A stretch of 35,434 nt of DNA from Pseudomonas fluorescens (GTDB lineage Bacteria; Pseudomonadota; Gammaproteobacteria; Pseudomonadales; Pseudomonadaceae): assembly GCF_018614655.1 (NCBI RefSeq), contig NZ_JAGGOG010000032.1:1-35434 (forward strand). Direction: 5' to 3'. The notes beneath the pieces were generated by a model. The model did no database searches and was not told the origin of the DNA. It worked only from the letters and a program-made list of their open reading frames with translations. The position numbers and the translations under genes were made by a program. This document shows, piece after piece, positions 23,903 to 31,975 of this stretch. How positions within the stretch are numbered: the first letter of the stretch is position 1; each line of letters opens with the position of its first letter.

Positions 23903-25363
23903 ATGATCAAACACTGGATCAACGGCCGCGAGGTCGAAAGCAAAGATGTGTTCGTCAACTACAACCCGGCCACCGGCGAGGCTATCGGTGAAGTCGCCAG
24001 CGGCGGCGCCGAGGAAGTCGCCCAGGCAGTCGCGGCAGCCAAGGAGGCCTTTCCGAAGTGGGCCAACACCCCGGCCAAGGAGCGGGCGCGGCTGATGCGC
24101 AAGCTCGGTGAATTGATCGAGCAGAACGTACCGCACCTGGCCGAACTGGAAACCCTGGACACCGGCCTGCCGATCCATCAGACCAAGAACGTGTTGATTC
24201 CACGGGCCTCACACAATTTCGATTTCTTCGCTGAAGTCTGCACCCGCATGGATGGCCACAGCTATCCGGTGGACGACCAGATGCTCAACTACACCCTGTA
24301 TCAGCCCGTCGGCGTTTGCGCCCTGGTGTCGCCCTGGAACGTACCGTTCATGACCGCCACCTGGAAAACCGCACCGTGCCTGGCCTTGGGCAATACCGCC
24401 GTACTGAAGATGTCGGAGCTGTCGCCGCTGACGGCCAATGAACTGGGGCGCCTGGCGGTGGAAGCCGGGATTCCCAATGGCGTGCTCAACGTGATCCAGG
24501 GCTATGGCGCCACTGCAGGTGATGCCCTGGTTCGCCATCCCGATGTGCGGGCGATTTCCTTCACCGGCGGCACCGCCACCGGCAAGAAGATCATGCAGAC
24601 CGCCGGCCTGAAAAAGTACTCGATGGAACTGGGCGGCAAATCGCCGGTGCTGATTTTCGAAGACGCCGACCTGGAACGAGCCCTCGACGCGGCGCTGTTC
24701 ACGATCTTTTCGCTGAACGGCGAACGTTGCACCGCCGGCAGCCGGATTTTCATTCAGGAAAGCGTCTACCCGCAGTTCATCGCCGAATTTGCCGCCCGCG
24801 CCAAGCGCCTGATCGTCGGTGATCCGCAAGACCCCAAGACCCAAGTCGGCTCGATGATCACCCAGGCCCACTATGACAAAGTCACCGGCTACATCAAGAT
24901 CGGTATCGAAGAAGGCGCCACCCTGCTGGCGGGTGGCCTGGAGCGTCCGGCGAACCTGCCGGCGCATCTGACTCGCGGCCAATTCATTCAGCCGACGGTG
25001 TTTGCCGATGTAAACAACAAGATGCGCATTGCCCAGGAAGAAATCTTCGGGCCGGTGGTGTGCCTGATCCCGTTCAAGGATGAAGCCGAAGCATTGCAAC
25101 TGGCCAATGACACCGAATACGGCCTGGCGTCCTATATCTGGACCCAGGACATCGGTAAGGCCCATCGCCTGGCCCGTGGCATCGAGGCCGGCATGGTGTT
25201 TATCAACAGCCAGAACGTGCGTGACCTGCGTCAGCCGTTCGGCGGTGTGAAAGGTTCCGGGACGGGCCGCGAAGGCGGTCAGTACAGTTTTGAAGTGTTT
25301 GCCGAGATCAAGAACGTGTGTATCTCCATGGGCAGCCATCACATTCCGCGTTGGGGCGTGTAG
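23903..25363 (+). CDS. hpaE: HpaE, 5-carboxymethyl-2-hydroxymuconate semialdehyde dehydrogenase
   Basis: A 486-aa NAD-dependent aldehyde dehydrogenase oxidising the ring-cleavage product of homoprotocatechuate (CHMS to CHM). Strong family blocks are present: TADTG-like LDTGLPIHQTKNVLIPRASH, LVSPWNVPFMTATWK, SFTGGTATGKK, the catalytic Glu in MELGGKSP, the catalytic Cys in NGERCTAGSR, and EEIFGPVV. I prefer ATG 23903 (MIKHWINGREV) to TTG 23894, because GAGG is 10 bp before the ATG and only 1 bp before the TTG. It is followed after 48 bp by hpaD. Confidence 0.95.
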   Translation: MIKHWINGREVESKDVFVNYNPATGEAIGEVASGGAEEVAQAVAAAKEAFPKWANTPAKERARLMRKLGELIEQNVPHLAELETLDTGLPIHQTKNVLIPRASHNFDFFAEVCTRMDGHSYPVDDQMLNYTLYQPVGVCALVSPWNVPFMTATWKTAPCLALGNTAVLKMSELSPLTANELGRLAVEAGIPNGVLNVIQGYGATAGDALVRHPDVRAISFTGGTATGKKIMQTAGLKKYSMELGGKSPVLIFEDADLERALDAALFTIFSLNGERCTAGSRIFIQESVYPQFIAEFAARAKRLIVGDPQDPKTQVGSMITQAHYDKVTGYIKIGIEEGATLLAGGLERPANLPAHLTRGQFIQPTVFADVNNKMRIAQEEIFGPVVCLIPFKDEAEALQLANDTEYGLASYIWTQDIGKAHRLARGIEAGMVFINSQNVRDLRQPFGGVKGSGTGREGGQYSFEVFAEIKNVCISMGSHHIPRWGV

Positions 25364-25411
25364 CTGCCGAGGTCCCCACTCCAACAAGAATAAGTATTCA
25401 GGAGAATCATC

Positions 25412-26269
25412 ATGGGCGAAGTCGTCCTGGCCGCGAAGATCTGTCACGTGCCTTCGATGTACCTGTCGGAACTGCCCGGCAAGCACCACGGTTGCCGCGC
25501 CGCGGCGATTGCCGGACATAAGGAAATCGGCCGTCGCGCCCGCGAACTCGGGGCCGATACGGCGGTGGTATTCGATGTGCACTGGCTGGTCAACAGCGGG
25601 TATCACGTCAACTGTGGCGAGCATTTCAAGGGCATCTACACCAGCAACGAGCTGCCGCATTTCATCAAGAACATGGAATACGAGTACCCAGGCTGCCCTG
25701 AGCTGGGCGAACTGATTGCCGCCGAAGCCAACCTGGCCGGCGTGCGCAGCATGGCCCACAACATCCCGAGCCTGGAGCTGGAGTACGGGACCCTGGTGCC
25801 CATGCGCTACATGCACATGGATGTGCCCGACGAGCAGAAATTCAATGTCATCTCCATCGCCGCCTGGTGCGCCTGGCATCGCCTGGAAGACAGCTTTGCC
25901 TTCGGTGCCGCCGTGCGCCGGGCCATCGAGAAGAGCGACCGCAAGGTGTTGGTGCTGGCCTCAGGCTCGTTGTCTCACCGTTTCTCCGACGACCGCGAAG
26001 CCGAAGCCAACATCCACAACTGGACCCGCGAATTCGACAAACAGGTGGATCTGCACGTGGTGGAGATGTGGAAGCAAGGCCGCTTCAAGGAGTTCTGCGC
26101 GATGCTGCCGGACTACGCCGAGCACTGCTTTGGCGAGGGCAAGATGCACGACACGGCGATGCTGCTTGGGTTGCTTGGCGGGCCTGAATACAACCAGCCG
26201 GCCGAGATTATTACCGAACCGTTTGGCAGCTCGGGTACGGGGCAGATCAACGCGATTTTCCCGCTCTGA
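25412..26269 (+). CDS. hpaD: HpaD, homoprotocatechuate 2,3-dioxygenase (class III extradiol)
   Basis: A 285-aa LigB-family extradiol dioxygenase that opens the ring of 3,4-dihydroxyphenylacetate. The N-terminal metal His is in AAKICHVPSMY, the second in VVFDVHWLVNSGYH, and the Glu ligand is near the C-terminus (AEIITEPFGSSGTG). SGSLSHRFSDD carries the catalytic His. This is the type found in enteric hpa clusters, unrelated to VOC-type homoprotocatechuate dioxygenases. CAGGAG precedes ATG 25412. A large REPIN hairpin separates it from hpaF. Confidence 0.94.
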   Translation: MGEVVLAAKICHVPSMYLSELPGKHHGCRAAAIAGHKEIGRRARELGADTAVVFDVHWLVNSGYHVNCGEHFKGIYTSNELPHFIKNMEYEYPGCPELGELIAAEANLAGVRSMAHNIPSLELEYGTLVPMRYMHMDVPDEQKFNVISIAAWCAWHRLEDSFAFGAAVRRAIEKSDRKVLVLASGSLSHRFSDDREAEANIHNWTREFDKQVDLHVVEMWKQGRFKEFCAMLPDYAEHCFGEGKMHDTAMLLGLLGGPEYNQPAEIITEPFGSSGTGQINAIFPL

Positions 26270-26306
26270 GCCGTTTTCAAGATCAATGATTACCTTGTGA
26301 CGAAGA

Positions 26307-26450
26307 GCTTTTTGTGGCGAGCGGGCTTGCCCGCGTTGGGCTGCGCAGCAGCCCTAACAGGATCGCTGAGTTTCTTCAGTTAGATCGAGAAGGCAGATGT
26401 CAGGGCCGCTGCGCAGCCCAACGCGGGCAAGCCCGCTCGCCACAAAAAGC
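26307..26450. repeat. REPIN: REP doublet with 43-bp perfect arms, between hpaD and hpaF
   Basis: The arms 26307-26349 and 26408-26450 are perfect inverted repeats of 43 bp, and near-perfect for about 49 bp with one mismatch. Each contains the REP core GTGGCGAGCGGGCTTGCCCGC. The 58-bp centre has no gene. Such doublets are non-autonomous elements mobilised by a RAYT transposase, none of which is in the window. Lying inside the hpa operon, the hairpin may attenuate or stabilise the mRNA. Confidence 0.92.
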
Positions 26451-26494
26451 CGCTCTGCACAAAAAATCAACTCCCCACCGCAGGAGACACTCCC

Positions 26495-26887
26495 ATGCCG
26501 CACTTCATCGTCGAATACACCGACAACATCGAACAACAGGCCAACCTGCCCGCCCTGTTCGAAAAGGTCCACAGCGTTCTGGGCGACAGCGGCGTGTTTC
26601 CCCTGGGCGGCATCCGCAGTCGCGGTGTGCGGCTGGACACCTGGCGCATGGCCGACGGCAAGCACGACTACGCCTTCGCCCACATGACCCTCAAGGTCGG
26701 CCACGGCCGCGACCTGGCGACGCGCAAGGCCGTCGCCGACGCGCTGTTTCAGGTAATCACCGAACACTTCGCCGAGCTCCAGGCACAACGGCTGCTGGCG
26801 TTGTCGTTCGAGATGATCGAGCTGCATCCCGAGCTCAACTTCAAACAGAACAACGTACATGCCTTCTTGAAGAACCAGGCGGGCTGA
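26495..26887 (+). CDS. hpaF: HpaF, 5-carboxymethyl-2-hydroxymuconate delta-isomerase
   Basis: A 130-aa member of the tautomerase superfamily that isomerises CHM to OPET. After Met removal the catalytic N-terminal proline is present (MPHFIVEYTDNIE), as required for this class. KHDYAFAHMTLKVGHGRDLATRKAV and ELHPELNFKQNNVH are the family's other blocks. CAGGAG lies 8 bp before the ATG. It is the first gene after the intra-operon REPIN and is followed after 46 bp by hpaX. Confidence 0.93.
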   Translation: MPHFIVEYTDNIEQQANLPALFEKVHSVLGDSGVFPLGGIRSRGVRLDTWRMADGKHDYAFAHMTLKVGHGRDLATRKAVADALFQVITEHFAELQAQRLLALSFEMIELHPELNFKQNNVHAFLKNQAG

Positions 26888-26933
26888 CCCACGCCGCCTC
26901 CCCCATGGCCTCTCAAACAAAAAGTACAACACC

Positions 26934-28238
26934 ATGAGCACAGCCAAGACTACCGCCAGCCTCGCCCTGGCCGAGCACGATCGCACCCACAGTACGGTGA
27001 CCTGGCGCCTGATGCCCTTGTTGCTTATCTGCTACCTGTTCGCCCATCTGGACCGGATCAACATCGGTTTCGCCAAGATGCAGATGAGCAGCGACCTGCA
27101 CTTCAGCGACACGGTCTACGGCTTCGGTGCCGGGCTGTTTTTTATTGCCTACGCCTTGTTCGGCGTGCCCAGCAACATCGCCCTGGACCGGGTCGGGCCA
27201 CGGCGCTGGATCGCCTGCCTGATGGTGGTCTGGGGCATCTTGTCCACCAGCATGATGTGGGTCGAAAGCTCCACAGGGTTCTACGTCCTGCGCTTCCTGT
27301 TGGGCGTCGCCGAAGCCGGCTTCTTTCCCGGGATCCTGGTGTTTCTCAACCGCTGGTACCCGGCCCGTCGTCGCGCCCAGGTCACGGCGCTGTTCGCCAT
27401 TGCCGTGCCCATGGCAGGGGTGATCGGCGGACCGTTGTCCGGTGCAATCCTGGAAAACTTCCATGCCGTCGGCGCCCTGCGCGGCTGGCAGTGGATGTTC
27501 CTGATCGAAGGCGCGCCCGTGGTACTGCTGGGCCTGGTGGTGCTCAAGTGCCTGCCGGACAACTTTGAAAGCGTGAACTGGCTGACCACGGCGCAGAAGC
27601 AACAACTGCACGCGCAACTGAACAGCGAGGAACAGCGCAAGTCCATCACCTCCTTTGCCGGCATCGTGCGCGACCCGCAGGTCTGGCTACTGGTGGCGAT
27701 TTATTTTGCGGTGATGCTCGCCGTCAACACCCTGGCGTTCTGGATGCCGACCTTGATCCACGGTGCCGGCGTCGGCCGGGACAGCCAGGTTGGCCTGTTG
27801 AGCGCCGTGCCCTACCTGGCCGGGTGTTTCTTCATGATCGGTTGCGGACGCTCTTCGGACCGCCATCGCGAGCGCCGCTGGCACCTGTGCGTGCCGCTGC
27901 TGATGGCCGCCGCCGGTATCGCCGTGGCTGGCCTGGCACCGAGCAATCCGCTGCTGGTGATGGGCGGCCTGGTGGTGGCCGGCATGGGTGCCAGTGCCGC
28001 GCTGCCGATGTTCTGGCAGCTGCCGCCGGCCTTTCTCTCCAACAGTACCCAAGCCGCCGGTATCGCGATGATCAGCTCCTTCGGCAGTGTGGCCGCCTTC
28101 CTCGCCCCTTACTTGATCGGCTGGATGCGCGACGCCACCCAGAGCGCGAGCCTGGCGTTGTATGTGCTGGCGCTGCTGATCGCCCTCGGAGGCTTGCTGG
28201 TGCTGCGCACCCATGCCGCCATCGTCAATCCAAACTAG
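26934..28238 (+). CDS. hpaX: HpaX, MFS 4-hydroxyphenylacetate transporter
   Basis: A 434-aa major-facilitator protein of the anion:cation symporter (ACS) family with about 12 transmembrane segments. Family marks include LFAHLDRINIGFAKMQMSSDL after TM1, GPRRWIACLMVVWG between TM2 and TM3, and FLLGVAEAGFFPGILVFLNRWYPARRRAQ (TM4 and the following loop). Its position within the hpa operon supports uptake of 4-hydroxyphenylacetate or a hydroxylated derivative. The ribosome site is weak, so expression may rely on coupling to hpaF. Confidence 0.9.
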   Translation: MSTAKTTASLALAEHDRTHSTVTWRLMPLLLICYLFAHLDRINIGFAKMQMSSDLHFSDTVYGFGAGLFFIAYALFGVPSNIALDRVGPRRWIACLMVVWGILSTSMMWVESSTGFYVLRFLLGVAEAGFFPGILVFLNRWYPARRRAQVTALFAIAVPMAGVIGGPLSGAILENFHAVGALRGWQWMFLIEGAPVVLLGLVVLKCLPDNFESVNWLTTAQKQQLHAQLNSEEQRKSITSFAGIVRDPQVWLLVAIYFAVMLAVNTLAFWMPTLIHGAGVGRDSQVGLLSAVPYLAGCFFMIGCGRSSDRHRERRWHLCVPLLMAAAGIAVAGLAPSNPLLVMGGLVVAGMGASAALPMFWQLPPAFLSNSTQAAGIAMISSFGSVAAFLAPYLIGWMRDATQSASLALYVLALLIALGGLLVLRTHAAIVNPN

Positions 28239-28249
28239 AGACCTTCGTC

Positions 28250-29053
28250 ATGCTCGATCCCCAGCAAATCCTGCAAGCTGCTGCCCACCTTGACCGGGCC
28301 GAACGCGCCCGGGAGCAAGTGCGCCAGTTTTCCCTCGACTACCCCGACATCACGATCGAGGACGCCTACGCCATCCAGCGCGCCTGGGTCGCCCAGAAGA
28401 TCAAGGACGGGCGCAAGTTAGTCGGCCACAAGATCGGCCTGACATCCCGGGCGATGCAAGTGTCGTCCAACATCAGCGAACCGGATTACGGCGCCCTGCT
28501 CGATGACATGTTCTTCGATGAAGGCACCGATATTCCCTTCCAGCGGTTTATCGTGCCGCGGGTGGAAGTGGAACTGGCGTTCATCCTCGGCAAACCGCTC
28601 AAGGGCCCGAACTGCACGATCTTCGACGTGCTCGACGCCACCGAATGGGTGATCCCGGCGCTGGAAATCATCGACGCGAGAATCCAGCAGATCGACCCGC
28701 AGACCAACGCCACCCGCAAGGTGTTCGACACCATTTCCGACAACGCCGCCAACGCCGGCGTGGTCATGGGCGGCCGTGCGGTGCGCCCCACCGAGATCGA
28801 CCTGCGCAAGGTCCCGGCGGTGCTGTACCGCAACGGCGTGATCGAAGAGTCAGGGGTTTCGGCGGCCGTGCTCAATCACCCGGCCAAGGGAGTGGCATGG
28901 CTGGCGAACAAACTGGCGCCTTATGACGTCACGCTGCTACCGGGACAAATCATTCTCGGTGGCTCGTTTACCCGTCCGGTGGCGGCCAGTCCTGGCGACA
29001 CCTTCCATGTCGACTACGACATGCTGGGCTCCATCTCCTGCCGCTTCGTCTGA
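28250..29053 (+). CDS. hpaH: HpaH, 2-oxo-hept-3-ene-1,7-dioate hydratase
   Basis: A 267-aa hydratase of the MhpD/HpaH family (FAH-like fold) that adds water to OHED, forming the aldolase substrate. Typical blocks: IQRAWVAQKIKDGRKLVGHKIGLTS, EPDYGALLDDMFFDEG, PRVEVELAFILGKPLKGPN and ALEIIDARIQQIDP, where acidic residues bind Mg. The size equals the enteric protein. ATG 28250 is 11 bp after hpaX; hpaI follows after 18 bp. Confidence 0.94.
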   Translation: MLDPQQILQAAAHLDRAERAREQVRQFSLDYPDITIEDAYAIQRAWVAQKIKDGRKLVGHKIGLTSRAMQVSSNISEPDYGALLDDMFFDEGTDIPFQRFIVPRVEVELAFILGKPLKGPNCTIFDVLDATEWVIPALEIIDARIQQIDPQTNATRKVFDTISDNAANAGVVMGGRAVRPTEIDLRKVPAVLYRNGVIEESGVSAAVLNHPAKGVAWLANKLAPYDVTLLPGQIILGGSFTRPVAASPGDTFHVDYDMLGSISCRFV

Positions 29054-29071
29054 CTCCTGGAGGACTGTTTC

Positions 29072-29872
29072 ATGGACATGCCTGTGAATCGCTTCAAGCA
29101 ACGCCTGAACAGCGGCGAAGTGCAGATCGGCCTGTGGCTCGGCCTGGCTGACACCTACTGTGCAGAACTGGCCGCCAACGCCGGTTTCGACTGGCTGTTG
29201 ATCGACGGCGAACATGCCCCCAATGATCTTCGCAGCATGCTCGGCCAGTTGCAGGCGATTGCACCCTATGCAAGCGAAGCCATCATCCGACCGGTGATCG
29301 GCGATACCGCGTTGATCAAGCAAGCGCTGGATATCGGCGTGCAAACGGTGCTGGTGCCAATGGTTGAAAACGCTGCACAGGCGCGGGAGCTGGTGCGCGC
29401 GATTCACTATCCGCCCCAGGGCATACGTGGCGTGGGCAGCGCTTTGGCTCGGGCTTCGCGCTGGAATACTATTCCCGATTACCTGGACCAGGCTGATGCG
29501 CAGATGTGCCTGTTGGTGCAGATCGAGAGCCGTGAAGGCTTGGCCAACCTGGATGCGATTGCGGCCGTCGAGGGTGTGGATGGGGTGTTTATCGGGCCGG
29601 CGGATTTGAGTGCATCCATGGGCCATCGCGGGAATCCGGGGCATCCAGAGGTGCAGGCGGCCATTGAAGACGCCATCTTGCGGATTTGCAAAGCCGGCAA
29701 AGGCGCCGGGATTCTGAGTGCCGACGAGACGCTTGCCCGACGCTATATCGAGCTGGGCGCGACGTTTGTGGCGGTGGGCGTGGATACCACGGTGTTGATG
29801 CGCGGGTTGCAGGCACTGGCCGGGAAATTCAAGGGTACAGCGGCACCGGCCAGCACCGGTGGCGTGTACTGA
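29072..29872 (+). CDS. hpaI: HpaI, 4-hydroxy-2-oxoheptanedioate aldolase
   Basis: A 266-aa class II pyruvate aldolase splitting 4-hydroxy-2-oxoheptanedioate into pyruvate and succinic semialdehyde. The fold's marks are LIDGEHAPNDL (catalytic His), IIRPVIGD (Arg), LVQIESREGLANL (metal Glu) and GVFIGPADLSASMGH (metal Asp). GGAGG lies 8 bp before ATG 29072. It ends the catabolic operon; a second REPIN separates it from the convergent hpaR gene. Confidence 0.94.
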   Translation: MDMPVNRFKQRLNSGEVQIGLWLGLADTYCAELAANAGFDWLLIDGEHAPNDLRSMLGQLQAIAPYASEAIIRPVIGDTALIKQALDIGVQTVLVPMVENAAQARELVRAIHYPPQGIRGVGSALARASRWNTIPDYLDQADAQMCLLVQIESREGLANLDAIAAVEGVDGVFIGPADLSASMGHRGNPGHPEVQAAIEDAILRICKAGKGAGILSADETLARRYIELGATFVAVGVDTTVLMRGLQALAGKFKGTAAPASTGGVY

Positions 29873-29896
29873 CTCTATCGAACAACAAAGATCAAA

Positions 29897-30008
29897 TGTG
29901 GGAGCGGGCTTGCTCGCGAAGGCGGTGAGTCAGTCCCAGAAGTATTGACTGATACACCGCCTTCGCGAGCAAGCCCGCTCCCACACAAGCCCGCTCCCAC
30001 CTTTGATC
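29897..30008. repeat. REPIN with 31-bp perfect arms plus a truncated third REP half
   Basis: The arms 29897-29927 and 29955-29985 are 31-bp perfect inverted repeats containing GTGGGAGCGGGCTTGCTCGCGA, the common Pseudomonas REP. The second arm is followed immediately by a 15-bp partial copy, CAAGCCCGCTCCCAC (29986-30000), then CTTTGATC, which mirrors GATCAAA just before the first arm. It lies between convergent hpaI and hpaR and may terminate both. Confidence 0.92.
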
Positions 30009-30019
30009 TGCTAATCGCC

Positions 30020-30442
30020 TCAGCGCTTGATGTTTTTCAGCTCATCCAACAACCCCAACAACGTCTGCAACTTCTCCTCCCCCAACTGATCCTGCAACCG
30101 CTGGTAGTTCCCCTCCATGCACTGGCTCATGGACTCAAACATCACATTGCCCTTCTCCGCCAAGGTCACCAACACCCGCCGCTGGTCCTGCTCGGCCTTG
30201 CGCCGGTGAATCATCCCCGCCGCCTCCATGCGTACCAGCACGCCGGTCATGCTCGGTTTGAGAATGCAGGCCAGTTCCGCCAGCTGGTAAATCTCCAGCT
30301 CGTCATATTGGCTGAGGATGCGGATCACCCGCCATTGCTGTTCGGTCAGGCCATGCTCATTGAGCGAAGGACGAAAAAAACTCATGGCCGCTTCACGGGC
30401 CTGTAACAGGGTCAAGGTCAGGGATTGTCGAGGTTTGAGCAT
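30020..30442 (-). CDS. hpaR: HpaR, MarR-family repressor of the homoprotocatechuate operon
   Basis: A 140-aa MarR regulator. LTLLQAREAAMSFFRPSLNEHGLTEQQWRVIRIL matches HpaR of enterics closely, followed by the winged helix (ELACILKPSMTGVLVRMEAAG and the basic wing KAEQDQRRVLVTL). I start at ATG 30442 (MLKPRQS) because family members begin just before this sequence; GTG 30457 would add five residues. In E. coli HpaR represses the meta operon and itself and is relieved by 4-hydroxyphenylacetate. GTTAA-N4-TTAAC 26 bp upstream of the start, with two such sites at hpaG1, supports the same role here. Confidence 0.92.
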   Translation of the reverse strand: MLKPRQSLTLTLLQAREAAMSFFRPSLNEHGLTEQQWRVIRILSQYDELEIYQLAELACILKPSMTGVLVRMEAAGMIHRRKAEQDQRRVLVTLAEKGNVMFESMSQCMEGNYQRLQDQLGEEKLQTLLGLLDELKNIKR

Positions 30443-30467
30443 AGGGATCAGGGTCACGATAGATTTA

Positions 30468-30481
30468 GTTAATAATTTAAC
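30468..30481. promoter_or_regulatory. Putative HpaR operator 3 at the hpaR promoter
   Basis: GTTAA-TAAT-TTAAC is a perfect inverted repeat with the same half-sites and spacer length as operator 2 upstream of hpaG1. It lies 26 bp before the hpaR ATG, fitting autorepression, and 170 bp before the divergent FAD-oxidoreductase operon, which it could also influence. Confidence 0.62.
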
Positions 30482-30651
30482 GAAACTCTAACATCTCGGC
30501 CCTCTGGCCGCGCTATAACTTGTGGGTCGAAAGCCTCGGCTGGCGCGCTGAATCAAAAGCCCCGGCACGGAGAATCAAGACTTCCACCCCGCCAGGGCCC
30601 CTAATGGAGGCATCCGCTTTAGAGCCTTCCTTCACTTTCTCAGGCTGCGCC

Positions 30652-31950
30652 ATGATCACTATTGAAACGCCTACCTATTACACGGCCACCAAGAAGTACA
30701 ACCTCAGTTTCCCGACCCTGGAACAGGATGTGGAGGCCGATGTCGTGGTGATTGGCGGCGGTTTTTCCGGTATCAACACCGCCCTTGAACTCGCCGAAAA
30801 AGGCATCACTAACATTGTGGTGCTGGAAGCGCGTTACCTGGGGTTCGGCGGCACCGGGCGCAATGGCGGGCAGATCATGGCTGGGATTGGTCATGACCTG
30901 GAAAAGATCAAGAAAGACGTCGGCGAAGATGGGCTGCGCCAGGTGTTCGAGATCAGCGACCTGGGTGCCGACATCATCAAAGACCGCATCGCCAAGTACA
31001 ACATCGATGCCGACTTCTGCCACGGCTATGGCTACATGGGCTTTAACACCCGCCAGGAAAAGACCCTGCAAGCCTGGGAAAAAGACTTCAAATCCATCAA
31101 CAGCAAACACGAGATTCGCTTTCTCGGCGGCTCCGACGTCAAGCAGATCATCGGTTCCAGCGCCTACAGCAGTGCGCTGTTGCACATGGGCGGCGGTCAC
31201 GTGCATTCGCTGAACCTGCTGCTCGGCGAGGCCACGGCCCTGGCCGGTCATGGCGTGCGAATTTTCGAGAACAGCCCGGCCCTGGAAGTCAGCTATGGCG
31301 AGCGCATTACCGTGCGTACCGGTCGCGGCTCGGTCAAGGCCAGCAAGCTGCTGTGGGCCTGTGACAGCTTCCTCAACAAACTGGAGCCGGAGCTGCACCG
31401 CTCGACCATCAACACCTACGCCTTCCAGATGATGACCGAGCCGTTGAGCGAAGAGTTGATCAACCGCATCAGCCCGATTCGTGGGGCCTACAGCGATATT
31501 CGCCCGGTGATCGACTACTACCGGGTCACCAACGAAAACCGCCTGTTGTTCGGGGCCGCGACGCCGCTGGTGGAACACATCCCCGGCGACCTCAAGGCGT
31601 GGAACCGCCACCTGATGCTGAAGATTTTCCCCTACCTCAAGGACGTGAAAATCGACCTCGCCTGGGGCGGTCCGATGGCTTGCAGCCCGAACCTGTTCCC
31701 ACAGATCGGCACCTTGCCGGGGCGCAGCAACGCGTTTTTCGTCCAGGGCTATTCAGGTTTTGGCGTCACCCCCAGCCACATCATCTGCAAGGTGCTGGCC
31801 GAAGGCATGAGCGAAGGGTCGGCGCGGTATGACCTGATCAGCTCGATCCATCGCCCGACCATCATCGGCAAAGATGCCATCCGCCCGCTGCTGCTGACTG
31901 CCGGCAAGTCATGGCACCAGTTGTCCGGCTACTGGAACGGGCGCCGTTAA
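30652..31950 (+). CDS. FAD-dependent amine oxidoreductase (OrdL/PuuB-like, DAO family)
   Basis: A 432-aa flavoprotein of the D-amino-acid-oxidase/OrdL family. The FAD motif is VVVIGGGFSGINTALELAEKG, followed by RYLGFGGTGRNGGQIMAG, the stretch typical of gamma-glutamylputrescine oxidase and related amine oxidases; the C-terminal FAD contact is VQGYSGFGVTPSH. ATG 30652 is chosen because upstream codons are not family sequence. It heads an operon with a cupin, MoaF and two SDRs. MoaF/MoaE context suggests oxidative deamination of an aromatic monoamine such as tyramine or dopamine to an aldehyde; PuuB-like activity is the alternative, but no puu partner genes are present. Confidence 0.82.
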   Translation: MITIETPTYYTATKKYNLSFPTLEQDVEADVVVIGGGFSGINTALELAEKGITNIVVLEARYLGFGGTGRNGGQIMAGIGHDLEKIKKDVGEDGLRQVFEISDLGADIIKDRIAKYNIDADFCHGYGYMGFNTRQEKTLQAWEKDFKSINSKHEIRFLGGSDVKQIIGSSAYSSALLHMGGGHVHSLNLLLGEATALAGHGVRIFENSPALEVSYGERITVRTGRGSVKASKLLWACDSFLNKLEPELHRSTINTYAFQMMTEPLSEELINRISPIRGAYSDIRPVIDYYRVTNENRLLFGAATPLVEHIPGDLKAWNRHLMLKIFPYLKDVKIDLAWGGPMACSPNLFPQIGTLPGRSNAFFVQGYSGFGVTPSHIICKVLAEGMSEGSARYDLISSIHRPTIIGKDAIRPLLLTAGKSWHQLSGYWNGRR

Positions 31951-31975
31951 TTTTTTCTCATCAGGAGCAACTGCC

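Noticed and set aside
24209..25879. 556-aa open frame on the minus strand opposite hpaE/hpaD
   Set aside because: It lies entirely antisense to two strongly identified catabolic genes, and its translation is rich in His, Gln and Gly with no domain, as expected from a GC-skewed shadow frame.
27824..28249. N-terminal extension of hpaH back into hpaX
   Set aside because: These 142 codons are the alternate frame of the transporter gene; HpaH family sequence begins at ATG 28250, giving exactly the usual length.
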